Source: Flavobacterium urumqiense (GTDB lineage: Bacteria; Bacteroidota; Bacteroidia; Flavobacteriales; Flavobacteriaceae). From it: DNA of 64,000 bases. The notes under the pieces are model-generated. The model did no database searches and was not told the DNA's origin. It saw nothing but the letters and a program-made list of their open reading frames with translations. A program made the position numbers and the translations under genes. Positions within the stretch are counted from its first letter, which is position 1. Each line of letters begins with the position of its first letter. Shown in pieces: positions 26,308 to 35,034 of the stretch. The DNA lies in assembly GCF_900108015.1 (NCBI RefSeq), contig NZ_FNVP01000010.1, forward strand, positions 1 through 64,000. Reading direction: 5' to 3'.

Positions 26308-27519
26308 TCATTCCTCTTTTTCTCCCTTACCCATAGGGAATGGATAATCTCCAAATAACCTGGACAATTTTCTAACCTGATAGGTTTTTGTGGTAAATTT
26401 ATTTGATAAAGCTATGATGGTAACTTTCTCTTTTTGCAAAGTGATATATGATGAGGTGTTACCATGCCACCAACCGTTGTGAAAATAAAAATTCTGTCCA
26501 GTTTTCCAATTTACAATTCGTATGCCAAGACCGTAATTCTTTTCTCCCTTGCGTTCGTTACTGTATGGCTCAAAGACTTGTTTGAATAACTTTGGATTTA
26601 AAAATACACCAGAATTTCTAGCTCTGTCAAATTTTAATAAATCTCGAGGTGTAGAATAAATGTTTTTATCGCCGTAAACTGCATCTAAATAATCTTTACC
26701 AATTTCTACTCCATTTCCTTTGTACGAGGGCGCAATGGTGTCTTTATCTCTTTCATAGTCAAATACATAAGTGTTTTTCATACCTAATGGTTTGAAAATA
26801 ATTTGTTTCATTGCTTCTTTATAAGGAAGCTTTGTTATTTTCTCAATTATCAATGCCAGCATGGCATAATTAGTATTACAATAACTGAATCGGGTGTCAG
26901 TTTTAAATTCTAACCCAATATCTTTAGTAGCCATAATAGTTAATATATCTTGATTGGTCAGCCTGTTATGTCTGTCCCAAACTGTTTTATCCCGATCCGT
27001 AAAATAGGCGTAGTTCCGCATTCCGCTTCTATGGTCTAACAGTGTTTTTATAGTAACATCGGGATAAGGAAATTCTTTAAGAATGGTATTTACCTTTTGG
27101 TCTAAATCAATCCTTTTGGCATTAATTAGTTTCAAAACTGCGGTAGCCGTTAATACTTTACTCACAGAGGCTAAGTGAAGTGGAGTAGTACTTGTTATTA
27201 ACCTTTTGTCTCTTTTATTAGCATAACCCTCATAATTTTCATAGATGATTTGACCATTCTGAGCAACAAGAAAACTTCCATTTGCGCTATGATTTGGCCA
27301 GTTTTTATTATAAAAAGATTCTACTGATCGTTTTTTTGAATTGATGTATTCCGCCGTTAATTTAGGGTGCTCATTCGTCCAAGGTTTCATTTTAGGCAAT
27401 GTACTTTTGGGTAGTTGGGCATCACTTAATTGTACTTTTTTCTTCTCTTTTGTACAAGAACTCAAAACTAATGTTAAGACGAGTATTTGTAGTATATTTG
27501 CTTTTTTTATAAAATTCAT
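26308..27519 (-). CDS. Beta-lactamase-related serine hydrolase, lipoprotein
   Basis: I choose the ATG at 27519 (403 residues), which gives a lipoprotein signal MNFIKKANILQILVLTLVL followed by SSC; upstream ATGs at 27525 and 27555 add residues before it. The class-C beta-lactamase/DD-peptidase motifs are present: SVSK (Ser-x-x-Lys, in LASVSKVLTA), YCN as the YxN motif (SYCNTNYAML) and HNG near the end (HNGWWHG). Such proteins are usually peptidases or esterases in the cell envelope rather than drug-resistance enzymes. It converges on ssrA from the same strand, and no operon is visible. Confidence 0.88.
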   Translation of the reverse strand: MNFIKKANILQILVLTLVLSSCTKEKKKVQLSDAQLPKSTLPKMKPWTNEHPKLTAEYINSKKRSVESFYNKNWPNHSANGSFLVAQNGQIIYENYEGYANKRDKRLITSTTPLHLASVSKVLTATAVLKLINAKRIDLDQKVNTILKEFPYPDVTIKTLLDHRSGMRNYAYFTDRDKTVWDRHNRLTNQDILTIMATKDIGLEFKTDTRFSYCNTNYAMLALIIEKITKLPYKEAMKQIIFKPLGMKNTYVFDYERDKDTIAPSYKGNGVEIGKDYLDAVYGDKNIYSTPRDLLKFDRARNSGVFLNPKLFKQVFEPYSNERKGEKNYGLGIRIVNWKTGQNFYFHNGWWHGNTSSYITLQKEKVTIIALSNKFTTKTYQVRKLSRLFGDYPFPMGKGEKEE

Positions 27520-27700
27520 TTCCATTGTGCTAGAAAGGCAAATATATAGAATCAATCCCTGTTGATTTATTTTTTTTCCAAAACCTTAACACTATTTTAT
27601 TAGTGTCTGGAATGAGCTGTTGTTTATCTTTATGAGCATCAGCTTTTAAAGGTTTAAGACTTATAAATTTATTAAAAAAAGAAATTAAATTTATGGTAAA

Positions 27701-27718
27701 TTGTTATATTTGTAACAA
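27701..27718 (+). promoter_or_regulatory. Promoter with palindrome over the -7 box
   Basis: TATATTTG (27705-27712) fits TAnnTTTG and lies inside a perfect inverted repeat TTGTTA-N6-TAACAA (27701-27718), 45 bases before the start codon of the dehydrogenase-like gene. A regulator bound to the palindrome would block or control the promoter. Confidence 0.55.
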
Positions 27719-27763
27719 ATTAAAACCATTAAGTTATATTAAATCATAATAAAAGTATTTAAA

Positions 27764-28966
27764 ATGAAATTCGGAATTATAAAAGAAAGAAAAAGTCCAC
27801 CAGACAGAAGAGTTGTTTTTTCACCAGATGAATTGGCAAAAATAAAACAGCTTTACCAAGATGCTGCTATAAAAGTGGAAAGTTCCGATATTCGAATTTT
27901 TACTGACGATCAATACAAAAACTTGGGAATTGAAGTTGCAAATGACATCAGTGATTGTGATGTCTTTTTTGGTGTAAAAGAAGTTCCGGCAGAAGCACTG
28001 ATTCCTAATAAATCGTATTTCTTTTTTTCCCATACCATAAAAAAACAACCTTATAACAGAAAATTACTGCAAGCTATACTTGAAAAAAACATTGATTTGT
28101 ACGATCATGAAACTATAGTTGATGCTAACAACCGAAGATTAATAGGTTTTGGAAGATATGCCGGAATTGTAGGAGCTTACAATAGCATCAGAGCCTTTGG
28201 AATAAAATTCGAATTGTTTAAAATCCCAAAAGCGGAAACACTTTCTGGAAAAGAAGCATTAATTACGCATTTAAAACGCTTGGTATTACCTCCATTAAAG
28301 TTTGTGATTACCGGAACCGGAAAAGTAGGTAACGGTGCAAAAGAAATTCTGGATGCTATAAAAATCAAAGAAGTTTCTGTTGAAAATTATCTGACAAAAA
28401 ACTATTCTCAACCTATTTATACTCAAATAGATGTGTTGGATTATAACAAACGTAATGATGGACAAGTATTAGATTTTAATGATTTTTATAATAATCCAAA
28501 AGAGTATAGTTCTGATTTTGAAAAATTTACGAAAGTCACTGACATTTTTATTGCGGGCCATTTTTATGCAAATGAGTCGCCAATAATTCTTAGTCAGGAA
28601 ATGCTTCAATCCAAAGATTGTAAAATAAAGGTGGTTGCGGATATTTCTTGTGACGTTAATGGTCCAATTGCCTGTACGCTGAGATCTTCAACTATTGCAG
28701 AACCTTTGTATGGCTATTTGCCTAACGAAAATAAAGAAGTCGATGTATTTCATCCTGCGGCAATTGTTGTAATGGCAGTTGATAATTTACCATGTGAATT
28801 GCCAAAAGATGCCAGTGAAGGTTTTGGTGAAATGTTTATGGAACATGTAATTCCAGCCTTTTTTAATGATGATAAAGAAGGTATTCTTCAACGAGCCAAA
28901 ATCACCGAAAAAGGAAAACTTACTCCGAGATTTAGTTATTTACAAGATTATTTAGATGGGAAATAA
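27764..28966 (+). CDS. AlaDH/PNT-family NAD(P)-dependent dehydrogenase (saccharopine-dehydrogenase-like)
   Basis: The 400-residue protein begins MKFGIIKERKSPPDRRVVFSP, the N-terminal domain of alanine dehydrogenase/transhydrogenase proteins. A Rossmann motif FVITGTGKVGNGAKEIL follows at about 184-200, then VVADISCDVNGPI. The C-terminal block FHPAAIVVMAVDNLPCELP resembles lysine-forming saccharopine dehydrogenases more than true alanine dehydrogenases. It probably performs an NAD(P)-linked oxidative deamination or reverse reaction on an amino acid. It is monocistronic between a palindromic promoter and a terminator. Confidence 0.82.
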   Translation: MKFGIIKERKSPPDRRVVFSPDELAKIKQLYQDAAIKVESSDIRIFTDDQYKNLGIEVANDISDCDVFFGVKEVPAEALIPNKSYFFFSHTIKKQPYNRKLLQAILEKNIDLYDHETIVDANNRRLIGFGRYAGIVGAYNSIRAFGIKFELFKIPKAETLSGKEALITHLKRLVLPPLKFVITGTGKVGNGAKEILDAIKIKEVSVENYLTKNYSQPIYTQIDVLDYNKRNDGQVLDFNDFYNNPKEYSSDFEKFTKVTDIFIAGHFYANESPIILSQEMLQSKDCKIKVVADISCDVNGPIACTLRSSTIAEPLYGYLPNENKEVDVFHPAAIVVMAVDNLPCELPKDASEGFGEMFMEHVIPAFFNDDKEGILQRAKITEKGKLTPRFSYLQDYLDGK

Positions 28967-29070
28967 TTATAAACTAGGAGTTGTAAATTATAAATGCTGA
29001 ATTGAAAGGTGTTTTATAATAACAGCAAATTTCGTAATTAATATTTATAGGTAAAAAGATTAATAATAAC

Positions 29071-29106
29071 AAAAACCCTGCAATGTCTTATCATTGCAGG
29101 GTTTTT
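29071..29106. terminator. Bidirectional terminator between convergent genes
   Basis: AAAAACCCTGCAATG (29071-29085) and CATTGCAGGGTTTTT (29092-29106) with a 6-base loop, giving T-runs on both strands for the dehydrogenase and fumC. Confidence 0.92.
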
Positions 29107-29129
29107 AATTTATAATTCAAAATTTACAA

Positions 29130-30527
29130 TTATTTAAGGCTTCCCACCATATCTTCCGGTTTTACCCAAGCATCAAAATCTTCAGGTGTTACATAACCCA
29201 AACGAACAGCCTCGTCTTTTAGAGTTGTTCCGTTTTTATGAGCGGTTTGAGCAATTTCAGCCGATTTATAATATCCAATTTTAGTGTTCAGCGCCGTAAC
29301 TAGCATTAAAGAATTGTCAACCAATTCTTTGATTCTTTTGTAGTTTGGTTCTATACCTTGTGCACAATGCTCGTCAAAAGACATACAAGCATCACCTAAT
29401 AGTCGTGCCGATTGCAGGAAGTTAGACGCCATCAAAGGTTTGAATACATTCAATTCATAATGACCTTGCATTCCTCCAACAGTTATCGCAACATCATTCC
29501 CCATAACTTGGGCGCAAACCATAGTTAAAGCTTCACATTGAGTAGGATTTACTTTTCCTGGCATAATGGATGAACCTGGTTCGTTTTCTGGAATTATGAT
29601 CTCACCAATTCCTGAACGTGGACCAGAAGCCAGCATTCGAACATCATTTGCAATTTTATTCAGTGAGACAGACAATTGTTTTAATGCACCGTGAGTTTCT
29701 ACGATTGCATCATGTGCTGCTAAAGCTTCAAATTTGTTTTCGGCAGTTACGAATGGATGTCCGGTAAATTCAGCAATATAAGCCGCCACTAGTACATCAT
29801 ATCCTTCAGGAGTATTTAATCCAGTCCCTACAGCCGTTCCACCCAAAGCCACTTCTGATAAGTGTGCTAATGTGTTTTTAACCGCTTTTAGACCGTAGTT
29901 TAATTGCGCTACATATCCTGAAATTTCTTGTCCTAATGTAAGTGGAGTTGCATCCATTAAATGGGTACGACCAATTTTTACCACATTATTGAATTCAATA
30001 GCTTTGGCATGAAGTGTATCTCTTAATTTTTCAACACCTGGAATAGTAATTTCTACTACCGCTTTATATGCTGCAATATGCATTCCTGTTGGGAAAGTAT
30101 CATTAGAAGATTGTGATTTGTTTACATCATCATTGGCTTTGATAAATTGTTCGCCTTCGCCAATGTTGAATCCTTTTAAGACTTGCGCACGATTTGCAAC
30201 CACCTCATTTACGTTCATGTTACTTTGCGTACCAGAACCAGTTTGCCAAATTACCAATGGAAATTCATTGTCTAATTTACCAGCTAAGATTTCGTCACAA
30301 ACGACAGCAATTGCATCCCGTTTTTCAATTGGCAAAACGCCTAAATCACAGTTAGCATAAGCGGCTGCTTTCTTTAAATAAGCAAATCCTTCAATAATTT
30401 CTTTAGGCATGGAAGCCGAAGATCCGATTTTAAAATTGTTGCGGGAACGTTCTGTCTGTGCTCCCCAATATTTGTCTGCAGGAACCTGCACTTCACCCAT
30501 CGTGTCTTTTTCTATTCTGAATTTCAT
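29130..30527 (-). CDS. fumC: Class II fumarate hydratase
   Basis: The 465-residue protein is a full-length fumarase of the aspartase/fumarase superfamily, interconverting fumarate and malate in the TCA cycle. Landmarks are SGTQSNMN at about 98-105, [10 protein letters not shown] with His189 and the family signature [10 protein letters not shown] at 318-327. Class II enzymes need no iron-sulfur cluster. It is transcribed alone toward the bidirectional terminator at 29071. Confidence 0.97.
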   Translation of the reverse strand: MKFRIEKDTMGEVQVPADKYWGAQTERSRNNFKIGSSASMPKEIIEGFAYLKKAAAYANCDLGVLPIEKRDAIAVVCDEILAGKLDNEFPLVIWQTGSGTQSNMNVNEVVANRAQVLKGFNIGEGEQFIKANDDVNKSQSSNDTFPTGMHIAAYKAVVEITIPGVEKLRDTLHAKAIEFNNVVKIGRTHLMDATPLTLGQEISGYVAQLNYGLKAVKNTLAHLSEVALGGTAVGTGLNTPEGYDVLVAAYIAEFTGHPFVTAENKFEALAAHDAIVETHGALKQLSVSLNKIANDVRMLASGPRSGIGEIIIPENEPGSSIMPGKVNPTQCEALTMVCAQVMGNDVAITVGGMQGHYELNVFKPLMASNFLQSARLLGDACMSFDEHCAQGIEPNYKRIKELVDNSLMLVTALNTKIGYYKSAEIAQTAHKNGTTLKDEAVRLGYVTPEDFDAWVKPEDMVGSLK

Positions 30528-30595
30528 TTTTATGATGTTATTTGTGTGTTTTTAATCCAATTATTTGATCACTATCCCCGATAACAGTGGAAATT

Positions 30596-30635
30596 CTTGT
30601 TGTTGATTGCTGCTTTAATAGCAATCAACAACAAG
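30596..30635. repeat. Long intergenic hairpin between fumC and a small membrane gene
   Basis: Perfect 16-bp arms CTTGTTGTTGATTGCT (30596-30611) and AGCAATCAACAACAAG (30620-30635) with an 8-base loop. Neither side has a T-run, and it lies between two divergent genes, so it is not a terminator. It adjoins a short sequence repeated at 57367. Confidence 0.75.
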
Positions 30636-30652
30636 ATTGCAACGGATAGCGA

Positions 30653-30668
30653 GAAATAGCTCCTAAAA
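30653..30668 (-). repeat. Dispersed intergenic repeat, copy 1
   Basis: On the minus strand TTTTAGGAGCTATTTC is identical to 57367-57382, and similarity continues for about 15 bases more (CGCTATCC here, CAGCTTTCC there). Both copies are intergenic. It looks like the edge of a dispersed repeat family of this genome. Confidence 0.5.
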
Positions 30669-30734
30669 TTGAGCTCAAAAATACGGATAATTCCCTTTTT
30701 ATAAAAATTGATTGATAGTTTTTGTTGTTTTTTA

Positions 30735-30765
30735 TTGGTAAGAAAAGGAATTAAACTTACATTTG
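30735..30765 (+). promoter_or_regulatory. Bacteroidota-type promoter of the 57-residue membrane protein
   Basis: TTG (30735-30737), 20 bases, then TACATTTG (30758-30765) match the TTTG-N19-TAnnTTTG pattern well. The start codon at 30792 follows 26 bases later. This also rules out the upstream ATG at 30708 as the start. Confidence 0.65.
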
Positions 30766-30791
30766 TGGCTACATTCAAAATTCCGGAAAAC

Positions 30792-30965
30792 ATGTTTGAA
30801 TTTTCACAGTACTTAGGCTTTTTACTTTTCTTAACCGTTCTTACTTTAGGATTCTGGTTGATGTTTTTTTTAGTTGGTTTTGTATCTTATTGGATAGGTG
30901 GAGCAACTTGGGAAGCATATAAAGAGAAAAGAGCTAAAAAAAAGCAACAACAACAATCAGTTTAA
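30792..30965 (+). CDS. Small single-span membrane protein
   Basis: The 57-residue product begins MFEFSQYLGFLLFL, has one or two hydrophobic helices up to residue 37 and ends in a lysine- and glutamine-rich tail (KEKRAKKKQQQQSV). The internal ATG is preferred because a good promoter lies between it and the more upstream ATG. The shape, a helix plus a positively charged tail, is that of a small inner-membrane protein with its tail in the cytoplasm. I do not know its function. Confidence 0.7.
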   Translation: MFEFSQYLGFLLFLTVLTLGFWLMFFLVGFVSYWIGGATWEAYKEKRAKKKQQQQSV

Positions 30966-30980
30966 TCTGATTGTGACATA

Positions 30981-31014
30981 AAAAAAGGACTCGTTTTTAC
31001 GAGTCCTTTTTTTT
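30981..31014. terminator. Terminator of the small membrane gene
   Basis: AAAAAAGGACTCGT pairs with ACGAGTCCTTTTTT around a TTTT loop, followed by more T. Confidence 0.88.
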
Positions 31015-31035
31015 ATTCTGATAGTTAAATCATAT

Positions 31036-31069
31036 AAAATAAGGACCTGTTTTCACAAGTCCTTATTTT
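31036..31069 (-). terminator. Terminator of the TonB-receptor-like gene
   Basis: AAAATAAGGAC (31036-31046) and GTCCTTATTTT (31059-31069) form the stem, directly before the stop codon of the minus-strand gene at 31072. The GGAC core resembles the neighbouring plus-strand terminator. Confidence 0.75.
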
Positions 31070-31071
31070 AT

Positions 31072-33534
31072 TTATCCTTGAAAGTCTCCTTCACCTTCAT
31101 TCATATTTTTCTTAGGTTGTTTTTCCTTTTCGTTTTTCTGTTTGTTGAAACGATAGGTAAATGATAAGCTAAACTGTCTTTGTCTCCATTGCATTTCTGC
31201 ATAGGAACTCACAATTCCGGGAAGGAAAGTTTCCATGATTCTTTTTCTGGAATTAAATACGTCGCTGATGTTGAAAGAAAGGGTTCCTTTGTCTTTCATG
31301 ATATCCTTGCTAAAAGCTAAGTTAACAGCAAAAACGCCTAAACTTCTACCCTGAGCACTGTTTTGCGGACCATTGTAGGTTGCATTAGTCTGCCAGTCGA
31401 TTTTGTAAGGCAAAGTAACTTTTGATGTGATTCTTGTAAACCATGAAGTTGCTGTGTTATCGAAATTTTGTGTTATGTCAACATTATTAAAATTGGTGTA
31501 CACATAATTTCCCTGAGTTTCATTTCTGAAGAAATTGAAATTACCGTTTAATTTCCACCATTTGTATGGAGTATAATTTAAAGTGAATTCAAAACCTGCT
31601 CGATATTCTGTAGCCAGGTTGATTGGTGAACTAATAATTACGGGTGTTCCATTCTCAAATTTACCAGACTCTCTTCTGGCGAATTGGAAAACATTGGTTG
31701 TTTTGTTGACATATAATGACGTGTTAAAAGTCAGTTTGTCCCAACGTTTGATATATCCTAAATCGATAGCATCAGTGTAGGCCGGATCTAAATCAGGATT
31801 CCCTACAAAAATATTGATGTTGCTGGAGAAATTGCTGAAAGGATTTAACATTCTTCCCATTGGTCTTTGAATTCTCCTGCTGTAGCTTATAGAAGTGCTG
31901 CTTTTATCCGATAATTCATAAGTGAAAAATGCACTTGGGAAAAAGCTGTTGTATTTTTTATTATTGAAATCGTTAGTGGCTAACTGATTGATTTCAATAT
32001 TGGAATCTTCCCATCGCAATCCAAAAAGAGCGGAGAATTTATTGGCTTTAAAGCCGTATTGCGTGTAAATTGCGTTTGTCTTCTCTTTATATTCTAAAGT
32101 ATTGGTAAAGTTAATATTGGTAACTCCATCATTTTCTACTTGATAATCCGTAAGTTGTTTTATGAAATTACCACGGTATCCTGCCTCAAATTGGCTGCCT
32201 TTTCCAAGGGGTAAAACATAATCCGTTTGAAGTAAATTTCTGCTTTGACTTTGATTATTTATAGTTTGGTCAAATTTTGTTAAACTTGAGTTGGTAGCGG
32301 TATCCGTAATTAGGGCGTTATTTTTATCATCGTTTGTTGAAAATGAGCCGTCGATCGTTAATTTATGACCATCTTTTTTGAAGTTTTTAGTGAAGTTTGT
32401 AGCAAATTCTACGTTTTCACTGTTGCTGTCTTCCTCATTGATCCGGTTTCTGGTGTAATTATAGATATAGTTTGCATCATAATTATTTTGAAAAACATTA
32501 TCCCTATTATCTCCAGTACTTTTTCTGTAATTGAAGGTATTGGTCCAAGAAGTTGTTTTATCTAAATACCATTCCATACCAAAGTTTCCATTGTATCCTT
32601 TGCTATATCTATCGTTTTCTCTCGATTCGTTGATGTAATTTCTGGTTGTATTATCCGAATTTAAATATCTGGAATTGGTAATGGCACTTCCCGGACTGTT
32701 ACGGTAATTATATCCTTGGTTAGTAAATAGATTGAAATTTTTAGATTTAAAATTTAAAGTACCGCTTAAACCGTGATTATCAGGATAACCTGTAGAGGCA
32801 ATAAAAGTTCCGTTTAGACCAAGATTTTTTCCTTTTTTCAAAATAATATTTAATAAACCACCTCCACCTTCTGCGTCATATCTAGCAGATGGATTGGTGA
32901 TAACTTCTACTTTTTCAATTGCATCGGCAGGAATTAATCGCAATGCTTCAGCGATATTTATCGCATTCGAAGGTTTTCCGTCGATAAGAATTTTTACATT
33001 GTCATTGCCACGAAGGCTTACATTTCCTTCTACATCCACTGAAACTGATGGAATATTATCTAAAACATCACTTACAGTTCCTCCTTTTACCATTAAATCA
33101 TTCCCAACATTATAGACCTTTTTATCTAATTTAATTTCAACAGTTGTTTTCTCAGATCGAATAACAACTTCATTTAATTGATTTGCATCTTCTTCTAAAG
33201 CTATTTGACCCAAATTTGTACTTGCCTGAAGACTTTTTTGTTTAATTTCATTCAATTTGAAAGATATAAACTCAATTTTTATATCGTAAACACCAGGATT
33301 CACATCAATATCAAATTCTCCTTTTGCATTTGTAATTCCACCCGCAACAGGTTTTGGATTATTTGGATTTAGAAAAGTTATTGTAGCGTATTCAAGAGGT
33401 TGTTTACTTACTTTTTCTATTACTTTTCCAATAATTTTAATTTTAGTTTTTGAATTGGGTTCTTGTTGAGCAAAATTTATTACGCTTGTAAAAAGCAATG
33501 CAAGAACAAGGAATTGTTTTAATTTAGTTGGCAT
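31072..33534 (-). CDS. TonB-dependent-receptor-like outer-membrane protein with carboxypeptidase-regulatory domain
   Basis: This 820-residue protein has a signal peptide (1-22, ending INFAQ). A carboxypeptidase D regulatory-like domain follows at about 30-115 (IIGKVIEKVSKQPLEYATI, NAKGEFDIDVNPGVYDI), then a plug domain (VSDVLDNIPSVSVDVEGNVS; GRGND-like LRGNDNVKILIDGKP). The C-terminal part is a large beta-barrel of the OMP_b-brl_3 kind ending in SLSFTYRFNKQKNEK. No SusD partner is adjacent, so it is not a canonical polysaccharide locus. The ligand, perhaps a peptide or metal complex, is unknown. Confidence 0.9.
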   Translation of the reverse strand: MPTKLKQFLVLALLFTSVINFAQQEPNSKTKIKIIGKVIEKVSKQPLEYATITFLNPNNPKPVAGGITNAKGEFDIDVNPGVYDIKIEFISFKLNEIKQKSLQASTNLGQIALEEDANQLNEVVIRSEKTTVEIKLDKKVYNVGNDLMVKGGTVSDVLDNIPSVSVDVEGNVSLRGNDNVKILIDGKPSNAINIAEALRLIPADAIEKVEVITNPSARYDAEGGGGLLNIILKKGKNLGLNGTFIASTGYPDNHGLSGTLNFKSKNFNLFTNQGYNYRNSPGSAITNSRYLNSDNTTRNYINESRENDRYSKGYNGNFGMEWYLDKTTSWTNTFNYRKSTGDNRDNVFQNNYDANYIYNYTRNRINEEDSNSENVEFATNFTKNFKKDGHKLTIDGSFSTNDDKNNALITDTATNSSLTKFDQTINNQSQSRNLLQTDYVLPLGKGSQFEAGYRGNFIKQLTDYQVENDGVTNINFTNTLEYKEKTNAIYTQYGFKANKFSALFGLRWEDSNIEINQLATNDFNNKKYNSFFPSAFFTYELSDKSSTSISYSRRIQRPMGRMLNPFSNFSSNINIFVGNPDLDPAYTDAIDLGYIKRWDKLTFNTSLYVNKTTNVFQFARRESGKFENGTPVIISSPINLATEYRAGFEFTLNYTPYKWWKLNGNFNFFRNETQGNYVYTNFNNVDITQNFDNTATSWFTRITSKVTLPYKIDWQTNATYNGPQNSAQGRSLGVFAVNLAFSKDIMKDKGTLSFNISDVFNSRKRIMETFLPGIVSSYAEMQWRQRQFSLSFTYRFNKQKNEKEKQPKKNMNEGEGDFQG

Positions 33535-33631
33535 TATATTAGTTTTAGATATTCTGTTTTAGATTGTAAAAAATAGTTTTGGTTTAAAAGTCAAATCACA
33601 AAAAAATGTTAATTTAATTTTGATGATGTAA

Positions 33632-33973
33632 TTATATAAAATCAATTACGGAGTCTAATTCTCTTCCGATTATGGCTTTATCCCCAATAATGACAATAGG
33701 TCTTTCGATAAGAATAGGATAAGTAACCATTGCTTGAATGATTTCATCATTGGTCATTTGTTTATTTTTGAAATTTTCTATCCAGATTTTTTCTTTTTGT
33801 CGGACCAATGAAATAGGTTCAAAATCTAGTTTTCGAATAAGAGTGAACAACTCATCGAATGTAGGCCCGTTTTCAAGATAGTAAATGACCTCGTGTTCCT
33901 TTTGGGATTCTTTTATAAGAAGTAGACAGTTTCTTGATTTTCCACATCGTGAATTATGGTATATTTGTATCAT
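33632..33973 (-). CDS. arsC: ArsC-family arsenate reductase-like protein
   Basis: A 113-residue thioredoxin-fold protein with the ArsC motif YHNSRCGKSRNC (catalytic Cys10) and the downstream YPILIERPIVI block that holds the substrate arginine. This matches glutaredoxin-dependent arsenate reductases; the close relatives Spx and YffB differ at these positions. No ars regulator or efflux pump is adjacent, so arsenate reduction is the family expectation rather than something shown by context. Confidence 0.85.
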   Translation of the reverse strand: MIQIYHNSRCGKSRNCLLLIKESQKEHEVIYYLENGPTFDELFTLIRKLDFEPISLVRQKEKIWIENFKNKQMTNDEIIQAMVTYPILIERPIVIIGDKAIIGRELDSVIDFI

Positions 33974-34076
33974 GCAATTTTTTACTAAAGGAAATTGGGA
34001 ATTAAATGCTCATTATTAGTGTAACGAAAGTGAAATTTGTTACTCTTATTTTAATAAAATATAAAAACAAAAATCT

Positions 34077-34991
34077 ATGTTCATAGAACAAGGTATAAAG
34101 CCAGAGAATAAATTTTGGAGGTATATTGTGGGTTCAATATTTATAATTATTGCTTCTTTTTTAGGTCAGACTCCTTTATTAGGGGCATTATATTACGATA
34201 CTTTCATCAATGGAAAGCCATATCCAAATTCTAATGATGATATTATGCGTTTTTTTGAACCTAATCTGACCTTGTTTTTAATATTGATTTCATTTGTTTT
34301 TGCGATGCTCGGAATTTTCTTTGTTGTTCGCTATTTGCATAATCAAACCATGCTTTCTATTACAACTTCAAGGACTAAAATAGATTGGAAAAGAGTACTT
34401 TTTTCATTTTCGATTTGGGCAATTTTTACTATTATCTCTACATTAGCATTCTATTTATTCAATCCAACTGATTTTGTGATTAATTTTAAACCTATTCCAT
34501 TTGTAATTTTAGTTTTAATTAGTACAATATTAATTCCTATTCAAACCAGTACTGAAGAATATATTTTTCGTGGTTATTTAATGCAAGGTTTCGCTAATCT
34601 CGCCAAAAATAAGTGGTTCCCATTAATCATAACCTCTGTTATTTTTGGTGCCATGCATATTTCAAATCCGGAAGTATCTAAAATGGGTAATATCATTTTG
34701 GTATATTATATAGGTACAGGATTGTTGTTGGGGATAATTACCATGATGGATGAAGGGATTGAGTTAGCACTAGGATTTCATGCTGCTAATAATTTGGTGA
34801 GTGCTTTATTGGTAACATCAGATTGGTCTGCGTTTCAAACTCATTCCATTTTTAAAGATATTTCTCAACCTTCAGCTGGTTTAGATGTTATATTTCCTAT
34901 TGTTATAATTTACCCGATACTTTTATTTATCTTTAGTAGAAAATACAAATGGACTGATTGGAAAGAGAAGTTAACGGGCAAAATAGCATAA
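34077..34991 (+). CDS. CPBP-family intramembrane protease
   Basis: The 304-residue membrane protein has about seven to eight helices and the CPBP/Rce1 motifs: EE plus arginine in STEEYIFRGYLM (Glu160, Glu161, Arg165), His194 (GAMHISNP) and a second histidine in LGFHAANNL. These residues form the metal or water-activating site. CPBP proteins cleave in the membrane; targets in Bacteroidota are mostly unknown. The next gene, menE-like, starts 43 bases downstream and may be co-transcribed. Confidence 0.9.
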   Translation: MFIEQGIKPENKFWRYIVGSIFIIIASFLGQTPLLGALYYDTFINGKPYPNSNDDIMRFFEPNLTLFLILISFVFAMLGIFFVVRYLHNQTMLSITTSRTKIDWKRVLFSFSIWAIFTIISTLAFYLFNPTDFVINFKPIPFVILVLISTILIPIQTSTEEYIFRGYLMQGFANLAKNKWFPLIITSVIFGAMHISNPEVSKMGNIILVYYIGTGLLLGIITMMDEGIELALGFHAANNLVSALLVTSDWSAFQTHSIFKDISQPSAGLDVIFPIVIIYPILLFIFSRKYKWTDWKEKLTGKIA

Positions 34992-35034
34992 CAATCATCT
35001 TTCAAAAAAAGACTTAAATACAAGGGAAAATATC

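Noticed and set aside
30572-30793. 73-codon minus-strand hydrophobic frame upstream of fumC
   Set aside because: It runs through the perfect hairpin and over the promoter of the small plus-strand gene; the hydrophobicity comes from T-rich DNA.
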